This document shows positions 27,031-35,106 of a stretch of DNA of 64,000 nucleotides, one piece after another. A program made the position numbers and the translations under genes. Each line of letters begins with the position of its first letter. Position 1 is the first letter of the stretch. This DNA comes from Nocardia sp. NRRL S-836 (GTDB lineage: Bacteria; Actinomycetota; Actinomycetes; Mycobacteriales; Pseudonocardiaceae): assembly GCF_001279525.1 (NCBI RefSeq), contig NZ_LGDY01000104.1, forward strand, positions 58,087-122,086, read 5' to 3'. Below the pieces are notes generated by a model. The model saw only the letters and a list, made by a program, of their open reading frames with translations, was not told the origin of the DNA and searched no databases.

Positions 27031-28785
27031 TCAGCCGTTGCCCCGCGACCACCACTTCTCGTCGGGGCCGGAGATGTCCTCGACGCTGAGCCGGCGCACC
27101 GACCCCGCGCGCCGGAGCCGTGCGGTCAGCTGGTCCTTGCGCTGGGCGAGGCGGCGGTAGACGTCGAGCGCCGGGGTCTCGGCTTGGCCGCGCTGCCGTT
27201 CCCTGGTGCGCCAGTTGCCGAGGAACTCCAGCGTCAGGTCGGCCAGCGCCTGCCCGGCATGTGCGGTCAGCACGTCACCGGGCGCGGCGAACGTGCCGGC
27301 GTGGAAGGCGAGGTTCCGCGTGACGTAGAGCCATTCCAGCGTCGCCGCGGCCGTGTCCTCCTGCTCCTGCAACCAGTCCGCGAGCAGGTTCGCGTCCGCG
27401 AGCCGGGCCCGCCACAGCTCGACGAGGTCCTGCACCAGGCCGCCCTCGTTCGCGGCGAGCGCGATGACGGCGTCCTGCGCGGCCTTCAGCGGCCCGGCCG
27501 GCCGGTTGTGCCGGACGAGCACCTCCAGCCACGCGTCCACGGATCTGAGGTGGTGCTTCACGCCCGTCGTCGGCACCCACGCGTCAAGGGGCGCGCGCAG
27601 CTCCCGGTCGTGGCCGGTGACGACGACGTGCAGGCTGACCAGGTGCTGCCGCAACACCTGCAGCGCGCACGCCTTGGCCAGCCAGGCGATCTTGCCCGGG
27701 TCGAGCCCGGTCGCCTCCAGCGCGCTCCACGCGAGTCCCGCGCTGGCCATCGGCGCGTCGACCTGGCGGGCCAGGTTCGCCACCCGCATCGCCGAGCGCA
27801 GCTCACCCGGCCAGTACGCGGTGAGCGGGTAGGCGTTGCCGACCGTGCGCTGGTGCTCCGTGCCGCGCGTGACCCGCCCGGTGGGCCCGCTGACCTGCCA
27901 CACCGGTGCGATGTCGAGCTCGGTCAGCCGCTCCCCCGCCGCGTACTGGTCGAGCACCTCGCTCAACGCCCGCCGCCCGAGCAGCGCCGCGGTGTGCGCG
28001 TCCGCGGCCGTGACCGGCATCCTGACCAGCACCGACGACCCGGTGACCACGTCCTTGAGGAAGTCATCCCTCGGCAACCTGTTGCGGTGCAACGGCTCCT
28101 GCCGCGCCCCCGGCAGCAGCCCGTCGAGGTGCCGCAGCACCCGCGCGCCGCGCACGACCAGCGCCACCGCGTGCCTGCGCGGCCGCGGCCACAGCACCTG
28201 CGCGAGGTCGTCCGGTTTCTTGAGGAACCGCAACAGGTCCGTGCGCAGGTGCCGCCCGTCCCGCCCGTGGCAGGCCGTGACGACCGCGAGCTCGGCGACC
28301 ATCCTGGCGCGCACCGGGAGCTCGACCCCGTTCCACAGTGGACCGAGCCACTCCTTGACGGCCGCGGTGAGCACCGCGGGGTCGAGCTTCGCGGCGGCCG
28401 CGGCCGTGACCGCCGGGTCGAGCCGCTGTCCGTCGGCGGCGATGGCGGCGTCCACGTCGTGCAACACCTGCCGTGCCTCGGCCAGCGCTGTGGCCCCTGC
28501 GTGCGCGTAGGCGGGCGCGGCCGCGTCCAGGACGGTGATCGAGGTGGTGACGACGCGGCGCAGCAGGTTCCACCGCGGCTGGTCCTCGGCGGCGTGACCG
28601 GCCAGCGCGGTCCGGGCCCGCATGACCGCCAGCACCGCGCTGTTCACCCCCGCGACGTGCTCACCGAGGTGTGCGTCCGGGTCGAGCGCGCGCAACACCC
28701 CCTGCAGCAACGCCCGCTGGCACCGGCTGAGCCCGGCGTCGTCGAAGGCCTGCCGCAGCCGGGCGTCGAGGTACTGATAGCGCAC
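27031..28785 (-). CDS. Uncharacterised protein with HEPN-like RNxxxH motif
   Basis: 584 residues from a GTG. I do not recognise the family. It is soluble, mostly helical and Leu/Ala/Arg-rich, without signal or membrane segments. A C-terminal helix contains [13 protein letters not shown], where Arg490-Asn491 and His495 fit the RNxxxH pattern of HEPN domains, many of which are RNases in defence and toxin systems. The rest of the chain shows no nuclease, ATPase or helicase signature. It stands alone, divergent from a hydrolase and about 1 kb from two tRNA genes. The HEPN reading is inference from a short motif plus helical context. Confidence 0.75.
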   Translation of the reverse strand: MRYQYLDARLRQAFDDAGLSRCQRALLQGVLRALDPDAHLGEHVAGVNSAVLAVMRARTALAGHAAEDQPRWNLLRRVVTTSITVLDAAAPAYAHAGATALAEARQVLHDVDAAIAADGQRLDPAVTAAAAAKLDPAVLTAAVKEWLGPLWNGVELPVRARMVAELAVVTACHGRDGRHLRTDLLRFLKKPDDLAQVLWPRPRRHAVALVVRGARVLRHLDGLLPGARQEPLHRNRLPRDDFLKDVVTGSSVLVRMPVTAADAHTAALLGRRALSEVLDQYAAGERLTELDIAPVWQVSGPTGRVTRGTEHQRTVGNAYPLTAYWPGELRSAMRVANLARQVDAPMASAGLAWSALEATGLDPGKIAWLAKACALQVLRQHLVSLHVVVTGHDRELRAPLDAWVPTTGVKHHLRSVDAWLEVLVRHNRPAGPLKAAQDAVIALAANEGGLVQDLVELWRARLADANLLADWLQEQEDTAAATLEWLYVTRNLAFHAGTFAAPGDVLTAHAGQALADLTLEFLGNWRTRERQRGQAETPALDVYRRLAQRKDQLTARLRRAGSVRRLSVEDISGPDEKWWSRGNG

Positions 28786-28802
28786 GAACGCACACTAGTG
28801 TC

Positions 28803-29565
28803 GTGGACAACCAGAAAACGCTCTTCACCGGAGCCGGTGGCGACCTGCTCGCGGGCCGCCTCGAACTGCCCGCGGGCCAGGTGGTCGCCACCGCCGTGTT
28901 CGCCCACTGCTTCACCTGCGGCAAGGACTCGGTCGCCGCGTCCCGCATCGCCCGCGAGCTCGCCGCCCGCGGCGTCGCCGTGCTGCGCTTCGACTTCACC
29001 GGCCTCGGCCAGTCCGGCGGCGACTTCGCCAACACCACCTTCACCTCCACCGTCGCCGACCTGGTGTGCGCCGCCGACCACCTGCGCGACACGATCGGCG
29101 CCCCGACCGTCCTCATCGGACACTCACTCGGCGGCGCCGCCGTCCTCGCCGCGGCCCGCCGCATCCCCGAGGCCCGCGCCGTCGTCACCATCGGCGCCCC
29201 CCGCCGACACCGCGCACGTGGAACACCTGCTCGGCTCCTCGAAAGCCGAGATCGAGACCCGAGGCATCGCCGAGGTGGTGCTCGCCGGGCGGCCGTTCCG
29301 CATCAGCGACGACTTCCTGGCCGACATCAACCGGCAGGACCAGACCGCCTGCATCGCGGGCCTCGGCCGCGCACTGCTGGTCATGCACTCCCCGCAGGAC
29401 GAGCTCGTCGGCATCGACAACGCCCGGACCGTGTTCGACGCCGCCCGGCACCCGAAGTCGTTCGTCTCGCTCGACGGCGCCGACCACCTGCTGACCCACC
29501 GCGCGGACGCCGCGTACGTGGCGGAGGTGCTGGCGGCGTGGGCGAGCCGGTACCTGCGGGGGTGA
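28803..29565 (+). pseudogene. Alpha/beta hydrolase interrupted by a +1 frameshift
   Basis: From a GTG the first frame reads [18 protein letters not shown], the [11 protein letters not shown] block and the nucleophile [11 protein letters not shown], then VVTIGAP at about 29195. There a run of six C (29197-29202) shifts the frame. Removing one C rejoins it to [18 protein letters not shown] and the acid and His regions ([12 protein letters not shown], then LDGADHLL), ending at the TGA at 29563. The protein resembles the hydrolase half of hydrolase-OsmC fusions, with no OsmC domain here. The frameshift is either real inactivation or a homopolymer error. Confidence 0.8.
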
Positions 29566-29610
29566 CTTCTCCGAGCGGGTGGTCACCGCACTCCGTGCTC
29601 CTCACGGGAA

Positions 29611-29645
29611 AGGCCCCGACCGGTCGTAATGACTGGTCAGGGCCT
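29611..29645 (-). terminator. Terminator next to tRNA-Pro
   Basis: AGGCCCCGACC (29611-29621) pairs with GGTCAGGGCCT (29635-29645) with one mismatch. It begins 5 bases past the 3' end of tRNA-Pro on the minus strand and also follows the hydrolase on the plus strand. Confidence 0.65.
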
Positions 29646-29649
29646 CTAA

Positions 29650-29723
29650 TCGGGGCGACAGGATTTGAACCTGCGACCCCCCGCTCCCAAAGCGGGTGCG
29701 CTACCAAACTGCGCCACGCCCCG
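29650..29723 (-). tRNA. tRNA-Pro (anticodon TGG)
   Basis: A full cloverleaf on the minus strand: acceptor arms CGGGGCG and CGCCCCG with discriminator A; D arm with GGCGCAGTTTGGTAGCGC; anticodon stem CCCGC/GCGGG around loop TTTGGGA (anticodon TGG); T arm GGTTCAAATCC. The 3' CCA is not encoded. Confidence 0.97.
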
Positions 29724-29786
29724 GTTGCACCCAGCTTACCGCCACCCGCTAAAGTATTAACCGCAGCCCCTGAAGAGGGGCGGCAA

Positions 29787-29857
29787 GCGGGCGTAGCTCA
29801 ATGGTAGAGCCCTAGTCTTCCAAACTAGCTACGCGGGTTCGATTCCCGTCGCCCGCT
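29787..29857 (+). tRNA. tRNA-Gly (anticodon TCC)
   Basis: Cloverleaf on the plus strand: acceptor arms GCGGGCG and CGCCCGC with discriminator T; D arm with AGCTCAATGGTAGAGC; anticodon stem CTAGT/ACTAG around loop CTTCCAA (anticodon TCC); T arm GGGTTCGATTCCC. The 3' CCA is not encoded. Confidence 0.97.
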
Positions 29858-29864
29858 CTCGACG

Positions 29865-29894
29865 AAGGGCCGAGTGCACCCGCACTCGGCCCTT
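29865..29894 (+). terminator. Terminator of tRNA-Gly
   Basis: AAGGGCCGAGTGC (29865-29877) and GCACTCGGCCCTT (29882-29894) form a perfect 13-bp stem around ACCC, followed by T-rich sequence, 7 bases past the tRNA end. Confidence 0.88.
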
Positions 29895-29908
29895 TCTCGT
29901 GATGTGAC

Positions 29909-30463
29909 TCACATCGAGGCGATGCCGATCTGCGTGCGGTGGTGCTTCGGGCGCTCGATCTCGTCCACGACGGCCAGCGCGAAGTCGCCGTAGGTGAGCT
30001 GGTCAGCCGGGTCGGGCGGGCCGATGCGGTAGCCGCCCCGGTCCTCGCCGCCGAACAGGCCCGCCGGGCTCAGCACGACCCAGTCCGCGGTGGACCGCGC
30101 CAGCACCTCGACGCCCGCCGCGTGGCCCAGGCAGAACGGCCGGTGCTCCGCCGGGAAGTCCGGCGCGTCCACCACCCGCACGCCCGGCGCGGTCTCCAGC
30201 AGCGGGTAGATGCCGACGACGACGATCCGGCCCACCCCGGAGGCCACCAGGGCCGTGGCGGCCTCGGTGTAGAACTCAGCGGGGTCGCGGGCGAGGTCGG
30301 CGACCGCGCTCACCGCCACGTCGTGGCCCGCCGCCACCTCGGCCGCCGCCTGCACGCCGGGGTCGCGGCCGACGCCCGTCACGTCGTGGCCGCGTGCCTT
30401 CGCGACCGCCACGACCTCGCGCCCGGCCTGGCCGGACGCGCCGAAAACAACGATGTTCGCCAT
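29909..30463 (-). CDS. NAD(P)H-binding oxidoreductase, NmrA/SDR-like
   Basis: 184 residues from the ATG of MANIVVFGASGQAG, which sets the Rossmann dinucleotide motif GASGQAGREV at residues 8-17; the frame upstream is not protein-like. The chain is the short atypical-SDR form (NAD(P)H-binding) with VVVGIYPLLE and DWVVLSPAGLFG blocks. It has no clear catalytic Tyr-Lys pair and may act as a redox sensor or quinone reductase-like enzyme. It is divergent from an HxlR regulator; such pairs are common and usually mean regulation by that protein. Confidence 0.87.
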   Translation of the reverse strand: MANIVVFGASGQAGREVVAVAKARGHDVTGVGRDPGVQAAAEVAAGHDVAVSAVADLARDPAEFYTEAATALVASGVGRIVVVGIYPLLETAPGVRVVDAPDFPAEHRPFCLGHAAGVEVLARSTADWVVLSPAGLFGGEDRGGYRIGPPDPADQLTYGDFALAVVDEIERPKHHRTQIGIASM

Positions 30464-30520
30464 GGCCGCGAAGGTAGGCTGCACACTGCCGGTTTCCGCA
30501 ACGATATCGGGGTTGACCAG

Positions 30521-30823
30521 GTGGAATGCGACACCGTGAGCCTGCCGTACCGCATCGGTGACAAGTGGACGGCGCACGTGTTGCGCGCGCTCTCACCCAG
30601 GCGTCGGCGGTTCACCGAGCTGCGGGCCGGGCTGCCGCCGGTCACGGCCAAGGTGCTCAGCGAGACGTTGCGGACGATGGAGCGGGACGGCACGGTGGCG
30701 CGGGAGTCGTTCGACGAGAACCCGCCGCGGGTCGAGTACGAGCTGACCGGGCAGGGCCGCAAGGTGCTGGCGCTGCTGGACCTGTGCTGCGAGTGGGCAC
30801 GAGAGAACCTGGTGGAGACGTGA
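30521..30823 (+). CDS. HxlR-type transcriptional regulator
   Basis: 100 residues from a GTG. A single winged helix-turn-helix of the HxlR/MarR-like family: the Cys at residue 3 and IGDKWTAHVLRAL open the domain, then FTELRAGLPPVTAKVLSETL and the wing ARESFDENPPRVEYELT. The N-terminal Cys is where HxlR relatives sense thiol-reactive electrophiles. It overlaps the next gene by GTGA and is divergent from the oxidoreductase gene, its probable target. Confidence 0.88.
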   Translation: MECDTVSLPYRIGDKWTAHVLRALSPRRRRFTELRAGLPPVTAKVLSETLRTMERDGTVARESFDENPPRVEYELTGQGRKVLALLDLCCEWARENLVET

Positions 30824-31155
30824 GGCTGGAACAGATCGTCATCGACAGCAACGAGCCGGCGCGGCTCGTGCGGTTCTGGGCCGAGCTGCTCGGCGGTGAG
30901 CCGGTCGAGCGCGCGCACGGCTGGGCGCACGTCGAACCGCCTGGCGGGCCGCGGATGTCGTTCCAGCCGGTGCCGGAGCGCAAGGACGTGAAGAACCGGC
31001 TGCACCTCGACTTCGAGGTCGACGACATCGAGGCCGCGGTGGTGAAGGCGGTCAACCTCGGTGGCACGCGCGAGGGCGTGGTGCACACCGACGAGCAGGG
31101 CAGCTTCCAGGTGATGCGCGATCCCGAGGGCAACGAGTTCTGCTTCGTGCGCTGA
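30820..31155 (+). CDS. VOC (glyoxalase/bleomycin-resistance) superfamily protein
   Basis: 111 residues; the GTG overlaps the HxlR stop (GTGA). Two beta-alpha-beta-beta-beta modules can be seen: LEQIVIDSNEPARLVRFWAE at the start, then RLHLDFEVDDIEAAVVKA in the middle. It ends with VMRDPEGNEFCFVR, the classic closing block with the metal-ligand Glu. The substrate is unknown. Co-transcription with HxlR suggests a role in detoxifying a reactive compound, which is inferred. Confidence 0.9.
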   Translation: MRLEQIVIDSNEPARLVRFWAELLGGEPVERAHGWAHVEPPGGPRMSFQPVPERKDVKNRLHLDFEVDDIEAAVVKAVNLGGTREGVVHTDEQGSFQVMRDPEGNEFCFVR

Positions 31156-31189
31156 CAGTTCAACGCTGACAGTCGGCTGCTGACAGTTC
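31151..31189. repeat. Three direct repeats GCTGACAGT at 14-base spacing
   Basis: GCTGACAGT occurs at 31151, 31165 and 31179, each followed by TC or C. The first copy overlaps the VOC stop codon. The exact 14-base period is too regular to be chance, but the role is unknown. Confidence 0.6.
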
Positions 31190-31202
31190 GTCCACCGGAG
31201 AA

Positions 31203-31322
31203 CTAGGACTGGAAGGCCCGCCAGAGCGCCTCACCGAAGCGGATCGCGAGGACGGCGAGCAGCAGGCCGATCGCGAAACTGATGAGGCACCGCACGACGA
31301 CGAGGAGCTTGGCGCCCTTCAC
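31203..31322 (-). CDS. Small single-pass membrane protein (39 residues)
   Basis: A GTG-started frame of 39 codons with the strong third-position GC bias of real genes here. It starts MKGAKLLVVVRC, continues with a hydrophobic helix (LISFAIGLLLAVLAI) and ends RFGEALWRAFQS. It is a basic-start, single transmembrane protein of the kind often missed in annotation. The ribosome-binding site is weak (GGCGGG directly upstream). It lies between the VOC gene and the divergent HIT gene. No function can be assigned. Confidence 0.5.
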   Translation of the reverse strand: MKGAKLLVVVRCLISFAIGLLLAVLAIRFGEALWRAFQS

Positions 31323-31387
31323 CCCGCCATGATTGACCGCTGCCCGGCCAGAACAACAGCACCCATCGGGACCAATACCATCACGGC

Positions 31388-31723
31388 GTGACCGATTGCC
31401 TGTTCTGCCGCATCGTCGCGGGCGAGATCCCGGCGACCGTGGTGGCCGAGACCGACACCACGCTCGCGTTCCGCGACATCGACCCCAAGGCGCCGACGCA
31501 CGTCCTGGTGATCCCCAAGGAGCACCACGGGGCCGTCGGCGACCTCGACCCGCTGCTCGCCGGGCAGGTCCTCGCGACCGCGCACCAGGTGGCGAAGTCC
31601 GAGGGCGTCGACGAGTCCGGCTACCGGCTCGTGTTCAACACCGGCCGCGACGGCGGTCAGACCGTCTTCCACGTGCACTGCCACGTGCTCGGCGGCCGCG
31701 GCCTCAGCTGGCCTCCGGGATAG
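31388..31723 (+). CDS. HIT family nucleotide-binding hydrolase (HinT-like)
   Basis: 111 residues. The N-terminal CLFCRIVAGEIPA with two Cys and the C-terminal histidine triad HVHCHV (His95, His97, His99) identify the HinT branch, which hydrolyses AMP-lysine-type phosphoramidates. It is the full length for the family. Its 3' end overlaps the convergent MBL-fold gene by 20 bases. Confidence 0.95.
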   Translation: MTDCLFCRIVAGEIPATVVAETDTTLAFRDIDPKAPTHVLVIPKEHHGAVGDLDPLLAGQVLATAHQVAKSEGVDESGYRLVFNTGRDGGQTVFHVHCHVLGGRGLSWPPG

Positions 31724-32318
31724 CCATCGCCCGCACGAACGCCGCGTCGACCGGGTTGCCGTGGCCGGGCACGACGATGCGCGGGTCGAGCTCCAGCAGC
31801 AGGTCCAGGACGTGCCGCCAGTTCGACGTCGTCGCGTCCGGCCCGGCCTTCGCCTCCGCGCCTTCCTCGACGAGGTCGCCCGCGAACACCACGCCGGCGT
31901 CCGGCACGTGCACGACCACGTCGTGCGAGGAGTGGGCCGGGCCGAAGTGGTGCAGGTCGACCCGGCGGCCGCCGACGTCGAGCGTGACGCTGTCGCGGAA
32001 GGTGTGCGTGGGCGCGATGAGTGTGCCGGTGAACGGGTCGTCGTAGTACCTGGCCCGGCTTTCCAGCAGGCTCTCGTCGACCACGCAGTCCTCGTGCGCC
32101 CACACCTCGCACGGCAGGAACGCCTCGGTCGCGAGCACGTGGTCGAAGTGGTTGTGCGTCAACACGATCCGCGACGGCCGCACCTCGTCGGCCAGCGCCG
32201 GGTCCATGCCGGAGTCCACCAGCAGCGAGTCACCCGATCCGGTGATCAGGCCGAGGGTGAGGTCGAGGTCGGCGGCGCTGTGGCGGCGGAGGAACACGCC
32301 GTCCGCGATCTCGATCAC
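31704..32318 (-). CDS. MBL-fold metallo-hydrolase
   Basis: 204 residues from a GTG that overlaps the stop of the upstream ComB-like gene (GTGA). The metal motif is THNHFDH (His55, His57, Asp59, His60); further ligands are the His in PAHSSHD, the Asp in FAGDLV and the His in VPGHG. It is cytosolic and should bind two zinc ions. It resembles glyoxalase II and quinolone-signal-type hydrolases of unknown substrate. Translational coupling to the ComB-like gene suggests a shared pathway. Confidence 0.92.
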   Translation of the reverse strand: MIEIADGVFLRRHSAADLDLTLGLITGSGDSLLVDSGMDPALADEVRPSRIVLTHNHFDHVLATEAFLPCEVWAHEDCVVDESLLESRARYYDDPFTGTLIAPTHTFRDSVTLDVGGRRVDLHHFGPAHSSHDVVVHVPDAGVVFAGDLVEEGAEAKAGPDATTSNWRHVLDLLLELDPRIVVPGHGNPVDAAFVRAMAIPEAS

Positions 32319-32980
32319 CGCAGCACCCCGTCCACGAGCCGCGGCACGGCCGTGCTGACGTTGACCCGCACCGCGAGGTCCACGTCGGCGGCGTGCCCGT
32401 TCTCGACCAGCTCTCGCCCCGACCCGCACTCCCGCACGGCCGCCGCGACGTCGGTGTTGCGGAACGCGGTGGCCGCGAGCTGGGCCTCGGGTGAGGCCGA
32501 TCCGGGCAGTGCCGCCAGCACGGCGCCCGCCCCCAGGTAGTCCTCGACGCACGGCCGCAACGGGCCGAACTCGCGTGGTCCGGCGTTCAAGATGTCGAGC
32601 CCCCACCGTTCGCCACCGGGGACCACCCCGATGGTCTCCCCGACCTCGGCAGCGTAATGCGCGACCGCCTCGGCGTTGCGCAGGCAGGCGGCGAGCACGT
32701 GCGCCCCGGTCTGCCCGGCGAGCGCGCACAGGTTCGACCCGTTCGGCGACGGCAGCTCCACCACGCCTGTGGCGTCGACGAGTGACGCTGGTCGCAGCGT
32801 CCGCCCCGAGGCGGTCTGCCAGCGCGACGGCCGGACCTGTCCCCCGTTGCCGACGACCAGGTCGACCGACGTCGTGAACGACAGCACGTCCACGACGACG
32901 AGCACGTCACAGGCCCTGAGCGCCTCGATCCCCTCCGGCCCCCACTCCAGCCGCAGCCGGTACCCCTCCTGGCTGAACAT
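32315..32980 (-). CDS. 2-phosphosulfolactate phosphatase family protein (ComB-like)
   Basis: 221 residues from the ATG of MFSQEGYRLRLEWGPEG; a GTG two codons upstream is possible but has no better ribosome-binding site. The family blocks VVVDVLSFTTSVDLV, LPSPNGSNLC and CVEDYLGAGAVLAAL are clear. ComB removes phosphate from 2-phosphosulfolactate in coenzyme M synthesis in archaea. Bacterial homologs like this are widespread without coenzyme M, so the true substrate is uncertain. It is divergent from rpiB, 26 bases apart. Confidence 0.88.
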   Translation of the reverse strand: MFSQEGYRLRLEWGPEGIEALRACDVLVVVDVLSFTTSVDLVVGNGGQVRPSRWQTASGRTLRPASLVDATGVVELPSPNGSNLCALAGQTGAHVLAACLRNAEAVAHYAAEVGETIGVVPGGERWGLDILNAGPREFGPLRPCVEDYLGAGAVLAALPGSASPEAQLAATAFRNTDVAAAVRECGSGRELVENGHAADVDLAVRVNVSTAVPRLVDGVLR

Positions 32981-33006
32981 GGGCACCAGCGTGTCAGACT
33001 CGTGAC

Positions 33007-33465
33007 GTGCGCGTTTATCTGGCAGCAGACCACGCGGGCTTCGAGCTGAAGTCCCACCTGTCCACGGCTCTCAAGGAGCAGGGTTACGAGGTCGTCGACG
33101 TCGGTGCCCACGAGTACGACGCCCTCGACGACTACCCGTCGTTCTGCGTCGACGCCGCCGAGCGGGTCGTGGCCGACCCCGGCAGCCTCGGCGTCGTGAT
33201 CGGCGGCTCCGGCAACGGCGAGCAGATCGCCGCGAACAAGGTGAAGGGTGCGCGCGCCGCGCTGGCGTGGAACGTCGACACCGCGCAGCTCGCCCGCCAG
33301 CACAACGACGCCCTGCTCGTCGGCATCGGCGCCCGCCAGCACACCGCGGAGGAGGCGACCGAGATCGTCTCGGCGTTCCTGCGCACGTCGTTCTCCGGCG
33401 ACGCCCGGCACCAGCGGCGCATCGACCAGGTCAGCGCCTACGAGAACTCCGGCAAGACCGAATAG
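33007..33465 (+). CDS. rpiB: Ribose-5-phosphate isomerase B
   Basis: 152 residues from a GTG. AADHAGFELK forms the phosphate and sugar site, and IGGSGNGEQIAANK carries Glu72. In the actinobacterial type this Glu replaces the catalytic Cys of enteric RpiB. It interconverts ribose-5-phosphate and ribulose-5-phosphate. It is followed after 3 bases by the Nei gene, as in mycobacteria where rpiB and nei are also neighbours. Confidence 0.96.
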   Translation: MRVYLAADHAGFELKSHLSTALKEQGYEVVDVGAHEYDALDDYPSFCVDAAERVVADPGSLGVVIGGSGNGEQIAANKVKGARAALAWNVDTAQLARQHNDALLVGIGARQHTAEEATEIVSAFLRTSFSGDARHQRRIDQVSAYENSGKTE

Positions 33466-33468
33466 CCG

Positions 33469-34269
33469 ATGCCGGAAGGTCACACCCTGCACCGCCTCGC
33501 GCGGCTGCACCAGCGCCGGTACGCGGGCGCGCCGGTCACCGTCTCCAGTCCACAGGGGCGCTTCGCGGCGTCCCTTGTGGACGGACGCAGGCTCGTGCGC
33601 GCCGAGGCGCACGGCAAGCACCTGTTCCACGTCTACGGCCCGGACGCGGTGGTGCACGTGCACCTCGGCCTGTACGGCACGTTCACCGAGGCGCCGCTGC
33701 CCGTGCTCGCGCCGGTGGGCCAGGTGCGGATGCGGATGGCCGGCGCCACGCACTGGACCGACCTGCGCGGCCCGACGGCGTGCGAGGTGCTCAACGCCGC
33801 CGAGGTGAAGGCCATCCGCGCCCGGCTCGGACCCGACCCGTTGCGCCGAGACGCCCTCCCGGACCTGGCCTACGAGCGGATCGCCCGGTCCCGCCAGTCG
33901 ATCGCGGTGCTGCTGATGGACCAGAAGGTCATCGCGGGCGTCGGCAACGTGTACCGGGCCGAGGTGCTGTTCCGGCACAACGTGAACCCGCTGCTGACCG
34001 GTACCGAGGTCAGCCGCGAGCTGTGGGACCTGCTGTGGAACGACCTGGTCGTGCTGATGAAGGACGGCGTGAAGGTCGGCAAGATCAACACCGTGCGCCC
34101 CGAGCACATGCCCAGGGCGATGAAGCGGCCGCCGCGCGTGGATCGGCACGGCGGCGAGGTGTACGTCTACCGCCGTGCCGGTGAGCCGTGCTTCCTCTGC
34201 GGCACCGAGGTCCTGACCAGGGAGCTGGCCGCGCGCAACCTGTTCTGGTGCCCGGTCTGCCAGGCCTGA
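33469..34269 (+). CDS. nei: Fpg/Nei family DNA glycosylase (endonuclease VIII-like)
   Basis: 266 residues. It starts MPEGHT: Pro2 is the catalytic nucleophile and Glu3 the acid, with Thr in the Nei-type position. The middle GVGNVYRAEVLFRHNVNPLL block is the helix-two-turn-helix. The C-terminal zinc finger is CFLCG and CPVCQ. The enzyme removes oxidised pyrimidines and cuts the abasic site. It is co-transcribed with rpiB. Confidence 0.95.
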   Translation: MPEGHTLHRLARLHQRRYAGAPVTVSSPQGRFAASLVDGRRLVRAEAHGKHLFHVYGPDAVVHVHLGLYGTFTEAPLPVLAPVGQVRMRMAGATHWTDLRGPTACEVLNAAEVKAIRARLGPDPLRRDALPDLAYERIARSRQSIAVLLMDQKVIAGVGNVYRAEVLFRHNVNPLLTGTEVSRELWDLLWNDLVVLMKDGVKVGKINTVRPEHMPRAMKRPPRVDRHGGEVYVYRRAGEPCFLCGTEVLTRELAARNLFWCPVCQA

Positions 34270-34279
34270 GGCCACTGCG

Positions 34280-34306
34280 GGAGGTGCTCGGACACCGAGC
34301 ACCTCC
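34280..34306. terminator. Bidirectional terminator
   Basis: GGAGGTGCTCGG (34280-34291) and CCGAGCACCTCC (34295-34306) are a perfect 12-bp stem around ACA, between the convergent nei gene and the membrane-protein gene ending at 34310. Confidence 0.85.
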
Positions 34307-34309
34307 TCG

Positions 34310-35050
34310 TCAGAAGTCGAACCCGCCGCCCATGTCACCGAAGTCGAACCCGCCGGTGTCACCCAGGTCGCCCATGCCGACGTCGCCCATGTCACCCATG
34401 CCCATGTCGCCGCCCATGCCCATGTCGGCCATGCCGTAGTCGCCGATGCCGTGCATGCCGGAGAACATGGCGTCCATCAGCAGGAACGTGCCGACACCCC
34501 AGGCGCCGGCGACGAGGGCGGGCTTCCACCACGGCTCGGAGTACCAGCCCCGCGGCACCGGGCGGCCCGCGACCATGCCACCGGGGTAGTAGTAGGGCGT
34601 GCCGGAGCCGGACTGCGGTGAGGCGGCGTAGGCGTGGCCCTCGACGGTGACCTGGCGGTCCTCGCTGACGGCACCGGCCTGCTTCTGGCCCGCGATCTCG
34701 GGCAGCGCGGGGCCGGGGTCCATGCCCATGGCCTCACGGGCGGCCCGGACGTAGTGCAAGCCCTCCATCGCGGTCTGGGTGACCAGCCGCGCCTGCGGAA
34801 TCGTGCGGGCCTGTTCCATCTGCGAGCCGGCGGCGGTGAAGCGCTCGGACGCGTCGGCCAGCGCCTGCGTCGACGCGGCGTTGCCGCCGGTGAGGCTCAT
34901 CACCTGCCCGCCCAGCCGCTCGACCCAGCGGCGTGCCTCCGCCTTGGCGTCGTCGAGCTCCCGCACCTTGCGCGCGTTGCTCTGGCTGACCAGGTAGAAC
35001 ACACCGGCGACCAGCAGCACCAGCACAACGACCCACACGATCGTGCCCAC
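34310..35050 (-). CDS. Membrane-anchored protein with Gly/Met/Asp-rich tail
   Basis: 246 residues from a GTG with GGGAGG 7 bases upstream. One transmembrane helix at 4-22 anchors a coiled-coil-like region (NARKVRELDDAKAEARRWVE). A middle part follows with the QTAMEGLHYVRAAREAMG block. A short hydrophobic stretch near 180-200 (PALVAGAWGVGTFLLMDAMF) may be a second membrane segment. The last 45 residues are near-repeats of Gly-Asp-Met-Gly ending in FGDMGGGFDF. It resembles actinobacterial DUF1542-type proteins by recollection. The function is unknown. Confidence 0.8.
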   Translation of the reverse strand: MGTIVWVVVLVLLVAGVFYLVSQSNARKVRELDDAKAEARRWVERLGGQVMSLTGGNAASTQALADASERFTAAGSQMEQARTIPQARLVTQTAMEGLHYVRAAREAMGMDPGPALPEIAGQKQAGAVSEDRQVTVEGHAYAASPQSGSGTPYYYPGGMVAGRPVPRGWYSEPWWKPALVAGAWGVGTFLLMDAMFSGMHGIGDYGMADMGMGGDMGMGDMGDVGMGDLGDTGGFDFGDMGGGFDF

Positions 35051-35106
35051 GGTTTACCTCCCACAGCAGGTAATCCGTCAACGAGCAATAGCTCCCTTGA
35101 GTTCCG

